From JAIBBD01 sp041390685 (GTDB lineage: Bacteria > Chloroflexota > Dehalococcoidia > UBA2979), in assembly GCA_041390685.1 (NCBI GenBank), contig JAWKPL010000001.1:1922001-1986000 (forward strand): a stretch of 64,000 nt of DNA, in the 5' to 3' direction. Both the position numbers and the translations under genes were made by a program. Below are positions 7,943-16,754 of the stretch, one piece after another (within the stretch, counting starts at the first letter, position 1; each line of letters starts with the position of its first letter). A model generated the notes under the pieces. The model had not been told where the DNA came from, made no database searches, and was given only the letters and a program-made list of their open reading frames with translations.

Positions 7943-10210
7943 TCACAGGCGCGCGCGGCGGCGGAGGTCCGTGAGCGCCTGTACGGCGCGTCTGCGGTGC
8001 CGGCCGTCGATGAGGAAGGCTGCGAGGATGAGCACCCCGGCGATCTGCAACGCGTGGCGCGCGGCGCTCGGGCCGTAGCTGAACACGACGGCATGCTCTC
8101 CAGCTCCCACGTCCACGGCGAGGTAGCTTGGCATGACCATGCGCGGTGTGACCTCCTTGCCGTCAACGTAGGCGCGCCACCCCGGGTGATAAGACTGCTT
8201 GAGGATGACGGTGCCGCCCTCGGGGGCGTCGATCACGGCGACGTACCGGCCGCTGCTGACGTCTTCGGCCAGCACGCTGCCATAGGCCGGCCGGGGCGCG
8301 CCCGGCGCCTGCTGCGGATACTCGGCCGCCTCGATGGGTTGACCGGCGGGAAGGCCGGCGGCGCCCGGCGCACCCGGAAAGACGAGCGTTGGATGGAAGC
8401 GCAGCGTGGGAGCCGCGCTTGCCAGCCAGTTGGACGCCGCGAAGTAGAAGCTCTCCTTGTCCGCGTAGAACGCTCGGTTGGACGTCACGACATCGAAGAA
8501 GCCGGTGGTGTCGACGCGGTACAGGCGATGGCGGCCGAACGCGCCGACGAACTGCACGAAGTCCGGGAAGGTGCGGTCCTCGGGAGCGACGATGTAACGG
8601 ATGTTGAAGAGGTCGTACAGCTCGGGGCGCTGCTCGTCGAAGAGGACCTGGACGTCACCGTTCAGGGACCACGGATGCCACAGGAAGCCGACGTTGTCGA
8701 AGCCGTGCGCTGTGAGGATCGCGTGCATCGGCACGGAGCCGATCCGGTACTGGCCGCCCCACTGCGCCGCGAGGCCGGCATACACCCTGCCCGGGGGCGC
8801 GGTCCCGAGCAGCGTGAGGAGACCCTCGATGTCCTGTTCCTCGGCGGTCATGGCGGCGCTCGTCTGCCGCATCAGCGCGCGGTTGTCGCCGAGGTAGTCG
8901 ACCCGCTCGAGGTAGACCGGAAGCAGCGCGATCGCCGCCGCGAGCGCGAACGCCGCGAGGTAGCGACGGTCCTGGAAGTCGCGCAGCCAGCGCCACGGCA
9001 CGGCGAAGCCGATGCCGGCGAGCATGATGCCGGCCATGTGAACGCCCGCGATGAGCCGGTGGAAGTAGAAGTCGCGGCCGAGGGGGGTGGCATCGAGCAG
9101 GCCGCCCCAGGTCTTCGGCCCGAAGTAGAGCAGCAGCCAGAGGGCGAACAGCAGCGCCACCATGCGATAGCGCTCCTCGGCGCGCCACAGGACGCCGCAT
9201 GTGATGAGGCCGGCGCCGACGAGGAGGGTGAGCACGGGGAAACGGCTGTGATCGAACAGCTGCCCTTGCAGTAGCCACTCGGTCACCTGCTGCGCGCCAA
9301 ACGATTCGTACTTGAAGAGGGGGTCCCAGACGCTGCGGTTGAGGTAGCCGCTGTCGAGGGCGAGCGGGATGAGGAAGTACGAGGTCACGCCGACGGTGAG
9401 CGCGATGAGGGCGAGCGCCCGCGGCCCTCGCGCCCTCATCTCCGAGCGGGTTGGAGAGAGGACCGCGAACAGCGCGATCGAGGCGAAGGCGACATAACCA
9501 AAGGCCAGATGGCTCATGACCGTGGCGCCCAGCAGCAGCACGGCCCACAGGTAGCCGCGGCCTGTCCGCACGACCTGGTAGGAGAGTGCGAGTGCGGGAG
9601 GCAGCACCAGCATGCCCCAGAGTTGCGTGTAGAGCCCGTAACCGGCCCAGACGTAGCTGCCGAAGTCGAAGCCAAACAGTCCGTCGGTGGAGATAAGGGA
9701 CGCCGTCAACGCGGCGAGGGCGGCCTCGGGGCGGGCGAACTCGAACCGGCGCATCGACCAGTAGATTGAGACCGGGAAGAGGCATAGCAGCACGTAGTTG
9801 ATGACGTGGAAGAGCCATTCGAGGGGGAGGCTGGTGATGACGTGTACGGCGGCGGGCACGACGTACGGCAGGTGCTGGTAGTAGTGGAAGACGGGGTACC
9901 CGAGGGCGATCTCGCTCAGCCACGGCTCCGTCGGGTCGTCGAGGCCTCGGACGGCCTCGTTGGCGCGCTGGAGGTTGAGGTAGTGGAAGACGTTGTCGTT
10001 CAGGTCGGCGGGTCTGCTGGTGAGCTCGGGAAGCAAGAAGACGGCGTTGAAGAGGACTGCGAACGCGACGAGGCCGACACAGACCGCGCGCTCGCGGTCG
10101 GCGAGAAAGCGCGCGATGAGCGTTTGGGGCTGCTGCGCTGGTTCAGACGGCGCCGGCGGCGCCTCGACGGCTGCTTGTTGCGTCACATGACCTTCCCGAC
10201 TCGGAGGCAT
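7943..10210 (-). CDS. Large polytopic membrane protein (PTPS-related/GT-C-like)
   Basis: The protein has about 755 residues. From residue 30 on it shows a dozen or more hydrophobic helices up to about residue 485. A soluble extracytoplasmic part then contains the strands YVAVIDAPEGGTVILKQSY and HPGWRAYVDG, which is the YfhO/GT-C type C-terminal beta domain. A last helix and a basic tail (RHRRRAVQALTDLRRRARL) end it. An acidic DLNDNVFHY motif lies in the first external loop, as expected for lipid-linked-sugar glycosyltransferases of GT-C fold. The overall layout matches proteins annotated as 6-pyruvoyl-tetrahydropterin-synthase-related membrane proteins. Start ATG 10210 or GTG 10186 (GGAAGG upstream) is likelier than the first open codon at 10318. 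Confidence 0.72.
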   Translation of the reverse strand: MPPSREGHVTQQAAVEAPPAPSEPAQQPQTLIARFLADRERAVCVGLVAFAVLFNAVFLLPELTSRPADLNDNVFHYLNLQRANEAVRGLDDPTEPWLSEIALGYPVFHYYQHLPYVVPAAVHVITSLPLEWLFHVINYVLLCLFPVSIYWSMRRFEFARPEAALAALTASLISTDGLFGFDFGSYVWAGYGLYTQLWGMLVLPPALALSYQVVRTGRGYLWAVLLLGATVMSHLAFGYVAFASIALFAVLSPTRSEMRARGPRALALIALTVGVTSYFLIPLALDSGYLNRSVWDPLFKYESFGAQQVTEWLLQGQLFDHSRFPVLTLLVGAGLITCGVLWRAEERYRMVALLFALWLLLYFGPKTWGGLLDATPLGRDFYFHRLIAGVHMAGIMLAGIGFAVPWRWLRDFQDRRYLAAFALAAAIALLPVYLERVDYLGDNRALMRQTSAAMTAEEQDIEGLLTLLGTAPPGRVYAGLAAQWGGQYRIGSVPMHAILTAHGFDNVGFLWHPWSLNGDVQVLFDEQRPELYDLFNIRYIVAPEDRTFPDFVQFVGAFGRHRLYRVDTTGFFDVVTSNRAFYADKESFYFAASNWLASAAPTLRFHPTLVFPGAPGAAGLPAGQPIEAAEYPQQAPGAPRPAYGSVLAEDVSSGRYVAVIDAPEGGTVILKQSYHPGWRAYVDGKEVTPRMVMPSYLAVDVGAGEHAVVFSYGPSAARHALQIAGVLILAAFLIDGRHRRRAVQALTDLRRRARL

Positions 10211-10332
10211 CGCCGGGGGGCGCGAGCCGGCGACGATCATACGCGAGCGGGCGAAACGCGCACGGGGTGCCGCGTTGACGGGGGAAAGCGGGCGGCGTTG
10301 AATGGGAGAACCCGGCAACGGGACGCCCTCGG

Positions 10333-10408
10333 GCGGGGGTAGCTCAGTTGGTAGAGCACCTGCCTTCCAAGCAGGATGTCGCGGGTTCGAGACCCGTCCC
10401 CCGCTCCA
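10333..10408 (+). tRNA. tRNA-Gly (anticodon TCC), integration target
   Basis: A complete cloverleaf can be folded: acceptor GCGGGGG/CCCCCGC, D arm from TAGCTCAGTTGG, anticodon stem CCTGC/GCAGG with loop CTTCCAA giving anticodon TCC, T arm with GGTTCGAGACC, discriminator T, and encoded CCA at 10406-10408. The 3' 45 bases are duplicated exactly at 38499-38543, so the gene is the attachment site of the neighbouring element and was reconstituted on integration. Confidence 0.97.
10364..10408 (+). repeat. attL: 45-bp direct repeat in tRNA-Gly 3' end
   Basis: Identical to 38499-38543 over 45 bases, from the anticodon loop to the encoded CCA. The base before (C vs G) and the base after (G vs A) differ, which fixes the repeat limits. 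Confidence 0.95.
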
Positions 10409-10450
10409 GATTCGAATCGTGACCCCAGCAGCCCGATCTTAGCCGCCGTT

Positions 10451-10490
10451 TCTCCGGAAGCAGGTCGTCTGCCTCTTTGGAGGCAGGACG
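10451..10490 (+). repeat. Candidate left arm-type recombinase sites
   Basis: Two related motifs lie here: TCTCCGGAAGCAGGTCGT at 10451-10468 and TTGGAGGCAGGACG at 10477-10490. Close relatives occur in the same orientation at the other end of the element at 38335-38416. Paired arm-type repeats near both attachment sites are the usual layout for lambda-type integrases. Function is inferred. Confidence 0.45.
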
Positions 10491-10502
10491 AGCGTCCTGC
10501 CT
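10469..10502 (+). promoter_or_regulatory. Two overlapping, mutually exclusive hairpins before the recombinase
   Basis: CTGCCTC 10469-10475 can pair with GAGGCAG 10480-10486 (loop TTTG). Alternatively AGGCAGGACG 10481-10490 can pair with CGTCCTGCCT 10493-10502. The stems share 10481-10486, so only one can form. They lie between the tRNA and the recombinase start at 10539, and could end tRNA transcription or attenuate recombinase expression. Confidence 0.4.
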
Positions 10503-10538
10503 GCGCGTCCATGCATCAGGGACGCCGAGGAGGAGAAC

Positions 10539-11543
10539 ATGCCCGCACAGCGGACGAGGTGGCACGACGTGGACAAGCGCGAGATTCCGGTTTCTCAGCT
10601 CATTCATTCCTTTCTCCTTTATCAGGAGGACCAGAACCACACCCCCAAGACCGTGCAGTTCTACGAGGAGAAGCTGAACCGCTTCCTCCGAGTGCTCGGC
10701 GAGGACGCCCGGCTGCAGGACCTCTCTATCGAGGCGGTACGGCGCTACCAGCGCGCCAGCCGTGAACGGGGCGGCTCGAAGTTCAGCCAGCACTCCTATA
10801 TGCGCTCCGTGAAGACCTTCCTGCGCTGGCTGGGGAAGGAGGGCTATGTCGAGCGTGAGCTGTGGCGCGGCGTGGAGCTGCCGAAGGTGCCGAGCTACAA
10901 CGACGTGGCGATCGACGTGCTGACCGACGAGGAGATCGAACGGCTACTGGCGTGCCTCGACCCCCTCACAGACGTGGGCTGCCGCGACCGCGGCGTCGTC
11001 TGTCTGATGCTGGAGAGCGGGCTGCGGCTGGAGGAGGTCGTGAAGCTGCGCATCGACGACGTGCACCTCAAGGAGAGCTACGTCAAAGTCCACGGCAAAG
11101 GCGACAAAGAGAACTACGTACCGTTGGGGCCGACCACCCAGAAAGCGCTGGCACGCTACCTGGAGCACTTCCGGCGGCCGGCACAGAGCCGCGAACCAGC
11201 CTTCTTCCTCAACATCTTCGGCGAGCCGCTGACGACCGTTTCCGTTCAATCCAGCTTTGTGCGCCTGGCCAAGCGCTCGGGCATCAGCCGTCTGCACCCC
11301 CACCTGCTGCGACACACCGCGGCCACCCGGATGCTCGCCAATGGGGCGGACCTCCATACCGTGCAACGGTTGCTGAGGCACTCAGACGTCCGCGTGACGC
11401 TGCGCTATCTGCATCTCGTTCCGGACCAGCTGCAAGAACGGATGCAGCTCTATTCGCCGCTGACCGGAATCGGGGAATCGCGCCGGCGGATGGTGCCCAC
11501 CACCAGGCGAGCAAGAACGAGGACCGCGGACCGACGGTCCTAG
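10539..11543 (+). CDS. Site-specific tyrosine recombinase (element integrase)
   Basis: The 334-residue protein has the two-domain phage-integrase layout. Residues 15-105 form a core-binding SAM-like domain (LIHSFLLYQEDQNHTPKTVQ). Residues 125-310 form the catalytic domain with Arg163 (ESGLRLEEV), the active-site Lys in VHGKGDKEN, the HLLRH box, the His of LLRHSDVRVTLRYLH and its nucleophile region. It resembles XerC/XerD-type and ICE recombinases. It cuts and joins DNA at the tRNA-Gly attachment site. ATG 10539 has GAGGAGGAG just upstream. It sits first inside the left boundary, reading inward. The basic C-terminal tail (RRMVPTTRRARTRTADRR) is an extension beyond the catalytic domain. Confidence 0.95.
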   Translation: MPAQRTRWHDVDKREIPVSQLIHSFLLYQEDQNHTPKTVQFYEEKLNRFLRVLGEDARLQDLSIEAVRRYQRASRERGGSKFSQHSYMRSVKTFLRWLGKEGYVERELWRGVELPKVPSYNDVAIDVLTDEEIERLLACLDPLTDVGCRDRGVVCLMLESGLRLEEVVKLRIDDVHLKESYVKVHGKGDKENYVPLGPTTQKALARYLEHFRRPAQSREPAFFLNIFGEPLTTVSVQSSFVRLAKRSGISRLHPHLLRHTAATRMLANGADLHTVQRLLRHSDVRVTLRYLHLVPDQLQERMQLYSPLTGIGESRRRMVPTTRRARTRTADRRS

Positions 11544-11578
11544 GGTTCATCACATCGAGTCCGCGTGATGAGTTCCTT

Positions 11579-12307
11579 CTACAGCCCAACCATGTGACCC
11601 AGTTCAGCGAGTTCCGCACGCCGCAATCGATAGTCAGGAATCGCCTGCGCGACCACCGCCCAGTACTCGGCGCTGTGTGGCCGGACGCGTAGGTGCGCGA
11701 GCTCGTGGGCAACGACGTAGTCGATGAGCGCCGGTTTTGCCATGACGATGCGCCAGTTGAAGCGAAGCGTACCGTCGGGTGCGCAGCTTGCCCATCGGAC
11801 GCGCTGATCTCGTATGAGCACCGCTTTTGGATGGACTCCGAGGAGGCGGGCCGTTTCATTCACGCGTGCGGGGAGCTTTGCCTCCGCGCGGCGTCGATAC
11901 CAGGCCTCGAACGCGTCACGCGCCCTCGCGCGGCGTTCATCGTCGTCGAGACCTCGAGAGATGTCGACGTCGAACTGCCAGTGGTGGAAGCGTATCGATA
12001 CGTCCTCGACCGCGGTGGTCCGAACGTTCAGGCGGACGGAGCGTCCGAGGTAGGGCAGTGATTCCCCGCTGACGAATCGACGAGGTGCTGGGCGGGTAGT
12101 GGCGGCGCCATCGTGCCGCACGATCCATCCCGCACGGCGTCGCACGGTCCCCTCGATACGGTCCGTAGGGGTGTCGACCGGGGCAGCGACGAGAACGCGG
12201 CCTGGTTCGTCGACCGTGATTTCGATGGTCTTACGACGTCTAGGGCTCCGGACGACCTCGTACGCGATCCTGGTCTCGCCGAAACGGACTTCACCCACCT
12301 CGTTCAT
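11579..12307 (-). CDS. YgjP-like zinc metallopeptidase (DUF45)
   Basis: The 242-residue protein has an N-terminal beta-rich part (residues 5-100) and a C-terminal gluzincin-like core with the zinc motif HELAH at 201-205 and a third ligand candidate His211 in PHSAEYW. This is the YgjP/WSS1-like M48-related family. The ATG overlaps the stop of hsdR by four bases, so it is translated with the restriction operon; such peptidase genes are commonly found beside type I R-M genes. The substrate is unknown; involvement in DNA-protein crosslink repair or in controlling the complex is speculative. It is the last gene of the leftward operon and converges with the recombinase. Confidence 0.88.
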   Translation of the reverse strand: MNEVGEVRFGETRIAYEVVRSPRRRKTIEITVDEPGRVLVAAPVDTPTDRIEGTVRRRAGWIVRHDGAATTRPAPRRFVSGESLPYLGRSVRLNVRTTAVEDVSIRFHHWQFDVDISRGLDDDERRARARDAFEAWYRRRAEAKLPARVNETARLLGVHPKAVLIRDQRVRWASCAPDGTLRFNWRIVMAKPALIDYVVAHELAHLRVRPHSAEYWAVVAQAIPDYRLRRAELAELGHMVGL

Positions 12308-15300
12308 GTCAGGCGTCTTCGGGCCACCTCGACCACCTGCCGCACGAGTTCGTCGAGGTCATCCTCAGCATAGCGACCGGTGCTTCGGAGCAGTCGTTTC
12401 ACGTCGCGACGCATTTCCCTCTGCACGTCGAGGTTTTCGCGCCAGTCGATGATCGAACGATGCCTCTGCAGAGCCGCGTCGATCTCCTGGGCGACGGTCT
12501 TCAGGCGTCCGTCGAGTTCGGGGACGTATCCTTCGCGTTCCTCGGTGAGCGGCCTGCCGTGCCCTGCTCCCGCTGCCGTCTTGCCGTCCTCGCCGAGGAG
12601 TCCGTATACGGCGAAGGCCACTGGAGTGAGGCCCTGTTCGGCGGCGACTGCTTCCTCTCGCGCGATCTGCGAGCGGAGCGCCGCGAGGCGGCGGCAGCCT
12701 TCGGCGGCATCGATGAGACGGGCGCGCAGCTCTCGGATGATGCGTTCGAGTGCCTCGGAGAGCCGCTCGTAGAAGACCGGGTTGTCGCCGACGCGCTCCT
12801 TGATCTGCGCCCGAATCGCGTGCTCCATCAGAGAAGCCCGTGCCTCGTCGTGGGGGAGGCGGGCAATCTTCTGCTCGAAGTCTTGGTCGAGGATCGACAC
12901 CGGGGACATCAATTCGCGCACAGTCGCGTCGATACGCGAATCGAGCAGCTGCTTCACCTTTGCACCGACGGCCGTCCAGTCGATGTCCGCCCGTTCCCGC
13001 AGGAACACGGCGCGAGCGTATGAGCGGATGACGGTCAGGCGTTTGAGGCGGTCGAGGTAGGCGAGCGCTCCCGGCTCTGGCAGGAAGCGGTCCATGAGCG
13101 TCGAGAACTCACGATAGTCGCGGTCGAAGAGCTCGTACTGGTCGGCTTTGTAGTCGCCTTCGGTCGTCGAGTCGGCATCGAACAGGTGCACGCATGCCCA
13201 CGGGTCGTCGAGGTCGAGACCTCGGAAGTGGGCCTCCGCGCGGTCGGCCGCCGCCTGGATCACCGGCGCGGGATCTTGCGGCAACTCCGCCAGGGCCTCG
13301 GCGACGTCACCGCGGTCGAAGATGGCGAGGGCGGCCTCGAGTTCGCGCGACACGCCGTGGTAGTCCACCACGAGGCCGTGCTGCTTCACCGTCGTCACAC
13401 CGTCTTTCGTGCGTGAGTAGGTCCGGTTCACGCGTGCGATCGCCTGGAGCAGCGTGTGCTCGCGAATGGACCGGTCGAGGTAGAGGCACTGCTCAACCGG
13501 TGCGTCGAAGCCGGTGATGAGCTTGTCGACCACCACGAGGATTTGCGGCTCACCATCCGGATCCTTGAACGCGTTGACGATCTGATCCTCGTCGAGTTCG
13601 CGGGCGCGCCGGAACTCAGGGCCGTCGTTGTGGGACGTCGTGATGATCGGGTAGGCAGAGAGGCCGAACGCCGCGAGGTGCTCGGCGTACTTGACGGCGG
13701 CGAGCCGGCTCGAGGCGACGACCTGCGCCTTGAAACCGTTCGGCTGCACCTTCGTGCGGAAGTGCTCGGCGATATCCAATGCGATCGCCTCGATGCGCTT
13801 AGCGGCCTCCGCGATCGTTTCCTTGTTCGCGTACCGGCGGCGAATCTCAGCGCGCGTCTCCTCGGGCTCGTCGCGGAAGAGCGTCTCGAAGAGGCGGTCG
13901 AGCGTCTCCGTGCCCTCGATGTGCAGGTCGGGCAGGCGGGCTTCGTAGAAGATCGGTACGGTCGCACCGTCCTCGACGGATTGGGGGATGGTGTACGCGT
14001 CGATCAGGTCGCCGAACGTCCCGAGGGTCGTGCGCTTGAAGCCCTGGTCGATCGGCGTCCCCGTGAAGCCGACGAACGTCGCCTTCGGGAGCGCGGCACG
14101 CATCTTCGCGGCGAGGCGGCCGTACTGCGTCCGGTGCGCCTCATCGATCATGACGATAACGTTGTCGGCGTCGTTCAGATGGACGCGCTCCCCGCCCGGG
14201 CCGCCGAGCGCGTCCTCGAACTTCTGGATCGTCGTCATCACAGTGCGGCCATTGGTCGTGCTCAGCAGCTGCCGAAGGTCGCGCGTGCTCCCTGCACGCT
14301 CCGGGTTCGGGAACCCGGTGCGCTCGAACGTCTTCGAGATCTGGTCATCGAGCTGCGTGCGGTCGGTCACGACGACGAGCGTCGGGTTCTGCAACGCGGG
14401 AGAGCGCCGGAGCTTCGTCGCGAGGTAGAGCATCGTGAGCGACTTGCCGGAGCCCTGCGTGTGCCACACCACGCCGCCCCGCTCCGAGGGCGTACGGCCG
14501 CGCAGCACCCGCTCCACCGCGTGGTCGACAGCCCGGTACTGCTGGTAGCGGGGCAGCTTCTTGATCAGCCGGCCGCCTTCGGGCTCAAAGACGACGAAGT
14601 CGCGGAGGACGTCGAGGAGCACCGGTGGGTTCAGCAGCCCTGCGATCAGGACGGCCTGGCCCTCGGCAGGGACGCCGAGGCGACGCTCGAAGTCGGCCGA
14701 AGTGAAGGGCTCGATGGACTTCCAGCCGGCGTACGCGTTCTCGGAGGCGCCGACGGGCCCGTACGCGGCATCGGCGCCGCAAAGCGCCACACACATAAGG
14801 TTCGTGTCGAAGAGCTCGGGCGCCCCGGTGCCGTACCACTCGGCGCCGGCCTCCTGATAGCGCAACAGCTGGCGCACAGCCTTCGTCTTCCAGACTTCGA
14901 GGAGCGACGGCGATTTGGCCTCAAGGACGACGAGCGGGATGCCGTTGATGAACAGCACGAGGTCGGGCTTGACGACGCGGGTGTCGTCCTCGTCGGTCCG
15001 TTCGCTGCCGCGCTCGTTGCCGCGGCGGACGCGGAATTGCGTCGTGACGACGTACTCGTTCAGGCCGACGCCCGGCTCGGGGTGGTCGAAGTCGAAGAAG
15101 CGGACGGTGGGCGTCTCCTGCCGCCCGCCCCGGTCGATCGTGAGCGGCATGCCGTAGACGAGGTACTCGTGGATCCGCTGGTTGCGCGCAAGGCCCGTGG
15201 CGTCGAGGTGCTGCAGGTTGAAGATGACGCGCTGCGCGTGGTCCTGGGTCATCCACTCGTTCAGTCGCATGAGCGCCGCGGTCAGCCGACCGATGAGGAG

Positions 15301-15432
15301 GACGCCGCGCTCATCCTCGCGCTCCGCTGCCAGCATTTCGCGCGACACGAACTCGTACCCGAGCCGCACGAGGAGGTCGCGCGCCGGGTTCTCCGCGTGG
15401 TTTAGCTCGTTGAGCCGATCCGAGCTGGTCAT
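12304..15432 (-). CDS. hsdR: Type I restriction enzyme R subunit (HsdR)
   Basis: The 1042-residue protein has all HsdR parts. A PD-(D/E)xK nuclease domain carries Asp157 (KPDLVLF), Glu171 and Lys173 (LEAKSP). The SF2 translocase has Walker A HTQGSGKS at 325-331, DEAH at 430-433, a GFTGTP motif III and a VNRTYSR motif VI (ARVNRT). A helical C-terminus binds the HsdM/HsdS core. HsdR cleaves unmodified DNA after ATP-driven translocation. Its ends overlap by four bases both with the upstream SIR2-like gene and the downstream YgjP gene. The nuclease and ATPase motifs are intact, so it should be active. Confidence 0.97.
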   Translation of the reverse strand: MTSSDRLNELNHAENPARDLLVRLGYEFVSREMLAAEREDERGVLLIGRLTAALMRLNEWMTQDHAQRVIFNLQHLDATGLARNQRIHEYLVYGMPLTIDRGGRQETPTVRFFDFDHPEPGVGLNEYVVTTQFRVRRGNERGSERTDEDDTRVVKPDLVLFINGIPLVVLEAKSPSLLEVWKTKAVRQLLRYQEAGAEWYGTGAPELFDTNLMCVALCGADAAYGPVGASENAYAGWKSIEPFTSADFERRLGVPAEGQAVLIAGLLNPPVLLDVLRDFVVFEPEGGRLIKKLPRYQQYRAVDHAVERVLRGRTPSERGGVVWHTQGSGKSLTMLYLATKLRRSPALQNPTLVVVTDRTQLDDQISKTFERTGFPNPERAGSTRDLRQLLSTTNGRTVMTTIQKFEDALGGPGGERVHLNDADNVIVMIDEAHRTQYGRLAAKMRAALPKATFVGFTGTPIDQGFKRTTLGTFGDLIDAYTIPQSVEDGATVPIFYEARLPDLHIEGTETLDRLFETLFRDEPEETRAEIRRRYANKETIAEAAKRIEAIALDIAEHFRTKVQPNGFKAQVVASSRLAAVKYAEHLAAFGLSAYPIITTSHNDGPEFRRARELDEDQIVNAFKDPDGEPQILVVVDKLITGFDAPVEQCLYLDRSIREHTLLQAIARVNRTYSRTKDGVTTVKQHGLVVDYHGVSRELEAALAIFDRGDVAEALAELPQDPAPVIQAAADRAEAHFRGLDLDDPWACVHLFDADSTTEGDYKADQYELFDRDYREFSTLMDRFLPEPGALAYLDRLKRLTVIRSYARAVFLRERADIDWTAVGAKVKQLLDSRIDATVRELMSPVSILDQDFEQKIARLPHDEARASLMEHAIRAQIKERVGDNPVFYERLSEALERIIRELRARLIDAAEGCRRLAALRSQIAREEAVAAEQGLTPVAFAVYGLLGEDGKTAAGAGHGRPLTEEREGYVPELDGRLKTVAQEIDAALQRHRSIIDWRENLDVQREMRRDVKRLLRSTGRYAEDDLDELVRQVVEVARRRLT

Positions 15433-16754
15433 GACCAGCCTGCACGGATCTGAGCGAGCATCTCGTCAGTTACATCCTCGCCCTTGGAAGGCACGAGGAG
15501 CAGGTTGTTCGACCTCTGAACAGGAGTGCCTCCCATCGTGACGGCCGTCAGCGTCTCGGGTGCCACTCCGAGGAGACCGCAAACTGCGGCTCGCATGTGG
15601 TCGGCGTCCGGATTCACCACCGCCACCTTCTTGCCGCTCGCGGCGGCGCGAAATAGGTCATTGAAGTGACTGTCGACCCGGTTGAAGGCGTACCCAACCA
15701 CGACTAGAAGCTCCGCGTCATTCATCCGTCGTTCCGCTTCCATCCAGCGGCTGATGAACGTCCGGTTGATAAGGGGCTTCATTGCACTGGGAGGGACGAT
15801 GGCGGGCATGAAGATCCTGCCCTCCTCGACATTGATGTCGAGACCGTCGATGAAGCTCGCAATCGCGTCGAGATCGGTGGCTCCCGTCACTGCTTCGTCA
15901 CCAGTGATGAGTTCCCCGCGATCGTGGCGGATGTACGAGAGGCAGTCTCCATGAAAGCGGACGGTGCGGTCGGCCGGGAGGTCGCGGAGCGTCGTGTAGT
16001 TGAAGGTGATGATAGACTCATCTTCCCGCAACGCCCCGAGCTTACTGTAGAAGCTCGGCGTGTCGGCGAGTCCGCCCTGACCAGCGAGTGACTTCCAGCG
16101 CATGTAGACCCACAGAAGCCATGCGACGTACAGGTAGTTGCGGGTATCGGTGGTTTTCCCCGTGTAGAAACCCGAGAATAGCTCCGTGAGCAACTCTTCA
16201 AAGTTGGTCATCGCAGCCACGACGGCGCCAAGCGCGCCCTTCTCCGCGTCGGAAAGGCCCTCCGTCGACTGCGCATCCCGAAAGATGCGGAGCATCGCGT
16301 TTCGTGGGGCCGGATTAAGGGACACCCCGCGCATCCGCAGCATCGTCAGATCTGCCATCTCCGCTGACTCTCCTGCGAGGGCTGCAACAGCGTTGGCGGT
16401 TTCCTCGTCGAGTTCGTTCGCATCGCGGATGGCCCGCAGTTTCTCGAGGACCGTCTGGATCGCCGCTGCCCCGTCGGATGCGCCCTCTTGCACCTTCGCC
16501 AAAGCGCTCTCTAACACACTGGCGAGAGTTGGATCGGTCAGGACTCGCTCGGCGAAGTTCTCCCCCTGGGTGGACACGTACTTCTCGAAGCTGAAGCGAA
16601 CGCGCCTACCACCACCAAGCTTGTTCTTGATGGTTTGGCTTATTGCCTTGCCTTCGCCCTTGGCAAAGGCATCGAGCTCCCGCAGCAGGCCGTCCGCGAG
16701 CGGAAGTCCGAGCGCACGATCAACACCCGCACCAAGGACGAAGACGGTCTTCAT
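15429..16754 (-). CDS. SIR2-like domain protein inside the R-M operon
   Basis: The 441-residue protein opens with VFVLGAGVDRALGLPLADG, the Rossmann NAD-binding start of SIR2-like proteins. Later segments also fit the fold: SIITFNYTTL, VRFHGD with the position expected for the active His, LLVVVGYAFNRVDSHFNDLF and KKVAVVNPD. The middle (residues 50-200) is a helical insertion. SIR2-like proteins in defence islands typically act as NAD+-depleting effectors upon phage infection. The gene overlaps hsdS and hsdR by four bases on each side, so it is expressed as part of the type I R-M operon. Whether it depletes NAD or acts as a sensor is unknown. The motif assignment is by eye. Confidence 0.78.
   Translation of the reverse strand: MKTVFVLGAGVDRALGLPLADGLLRELDAFAKGEGKAISQTIKNKLGGGRRVRFSFEKYVSTQGENFAERVLTDPTLASVLESALAKVQEGASDGAAAIQTVLEKLRAIRDANELDEETANAVAALAGESAEMADLTMLRMRGVSLNPAPRNAMLRIFRDAQSTEGLSDAEKGALGAVVAAMTNFEELLTELFSGFYTGKTTDTRNYLYVAWLLWVYMRWKSLAGQGGLADTPSFYSKLGALREDESIITFNYTTLRDLPADRTVRFHGDCLSYIRHDRGELITGDEAVTGATDLDAIASFIDGLDINVEEGRIFMPAIVPPSAMKPLINRTFISRWMEAERRMNDAELLVVVGYAFNRVDSHFNDLFRAAASGKKVAVVNPDADHMRAAVCGLLGVAPETLTAVTMGGTPVQRSNNLLLVPSKGEDVTDEMLAQIRAGWS

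Noticed and set aside
13456..15405. A 649-codon plus-strand open frame
   Set aside because: It lies fully antisense to hsdR, which has all expected motifs.
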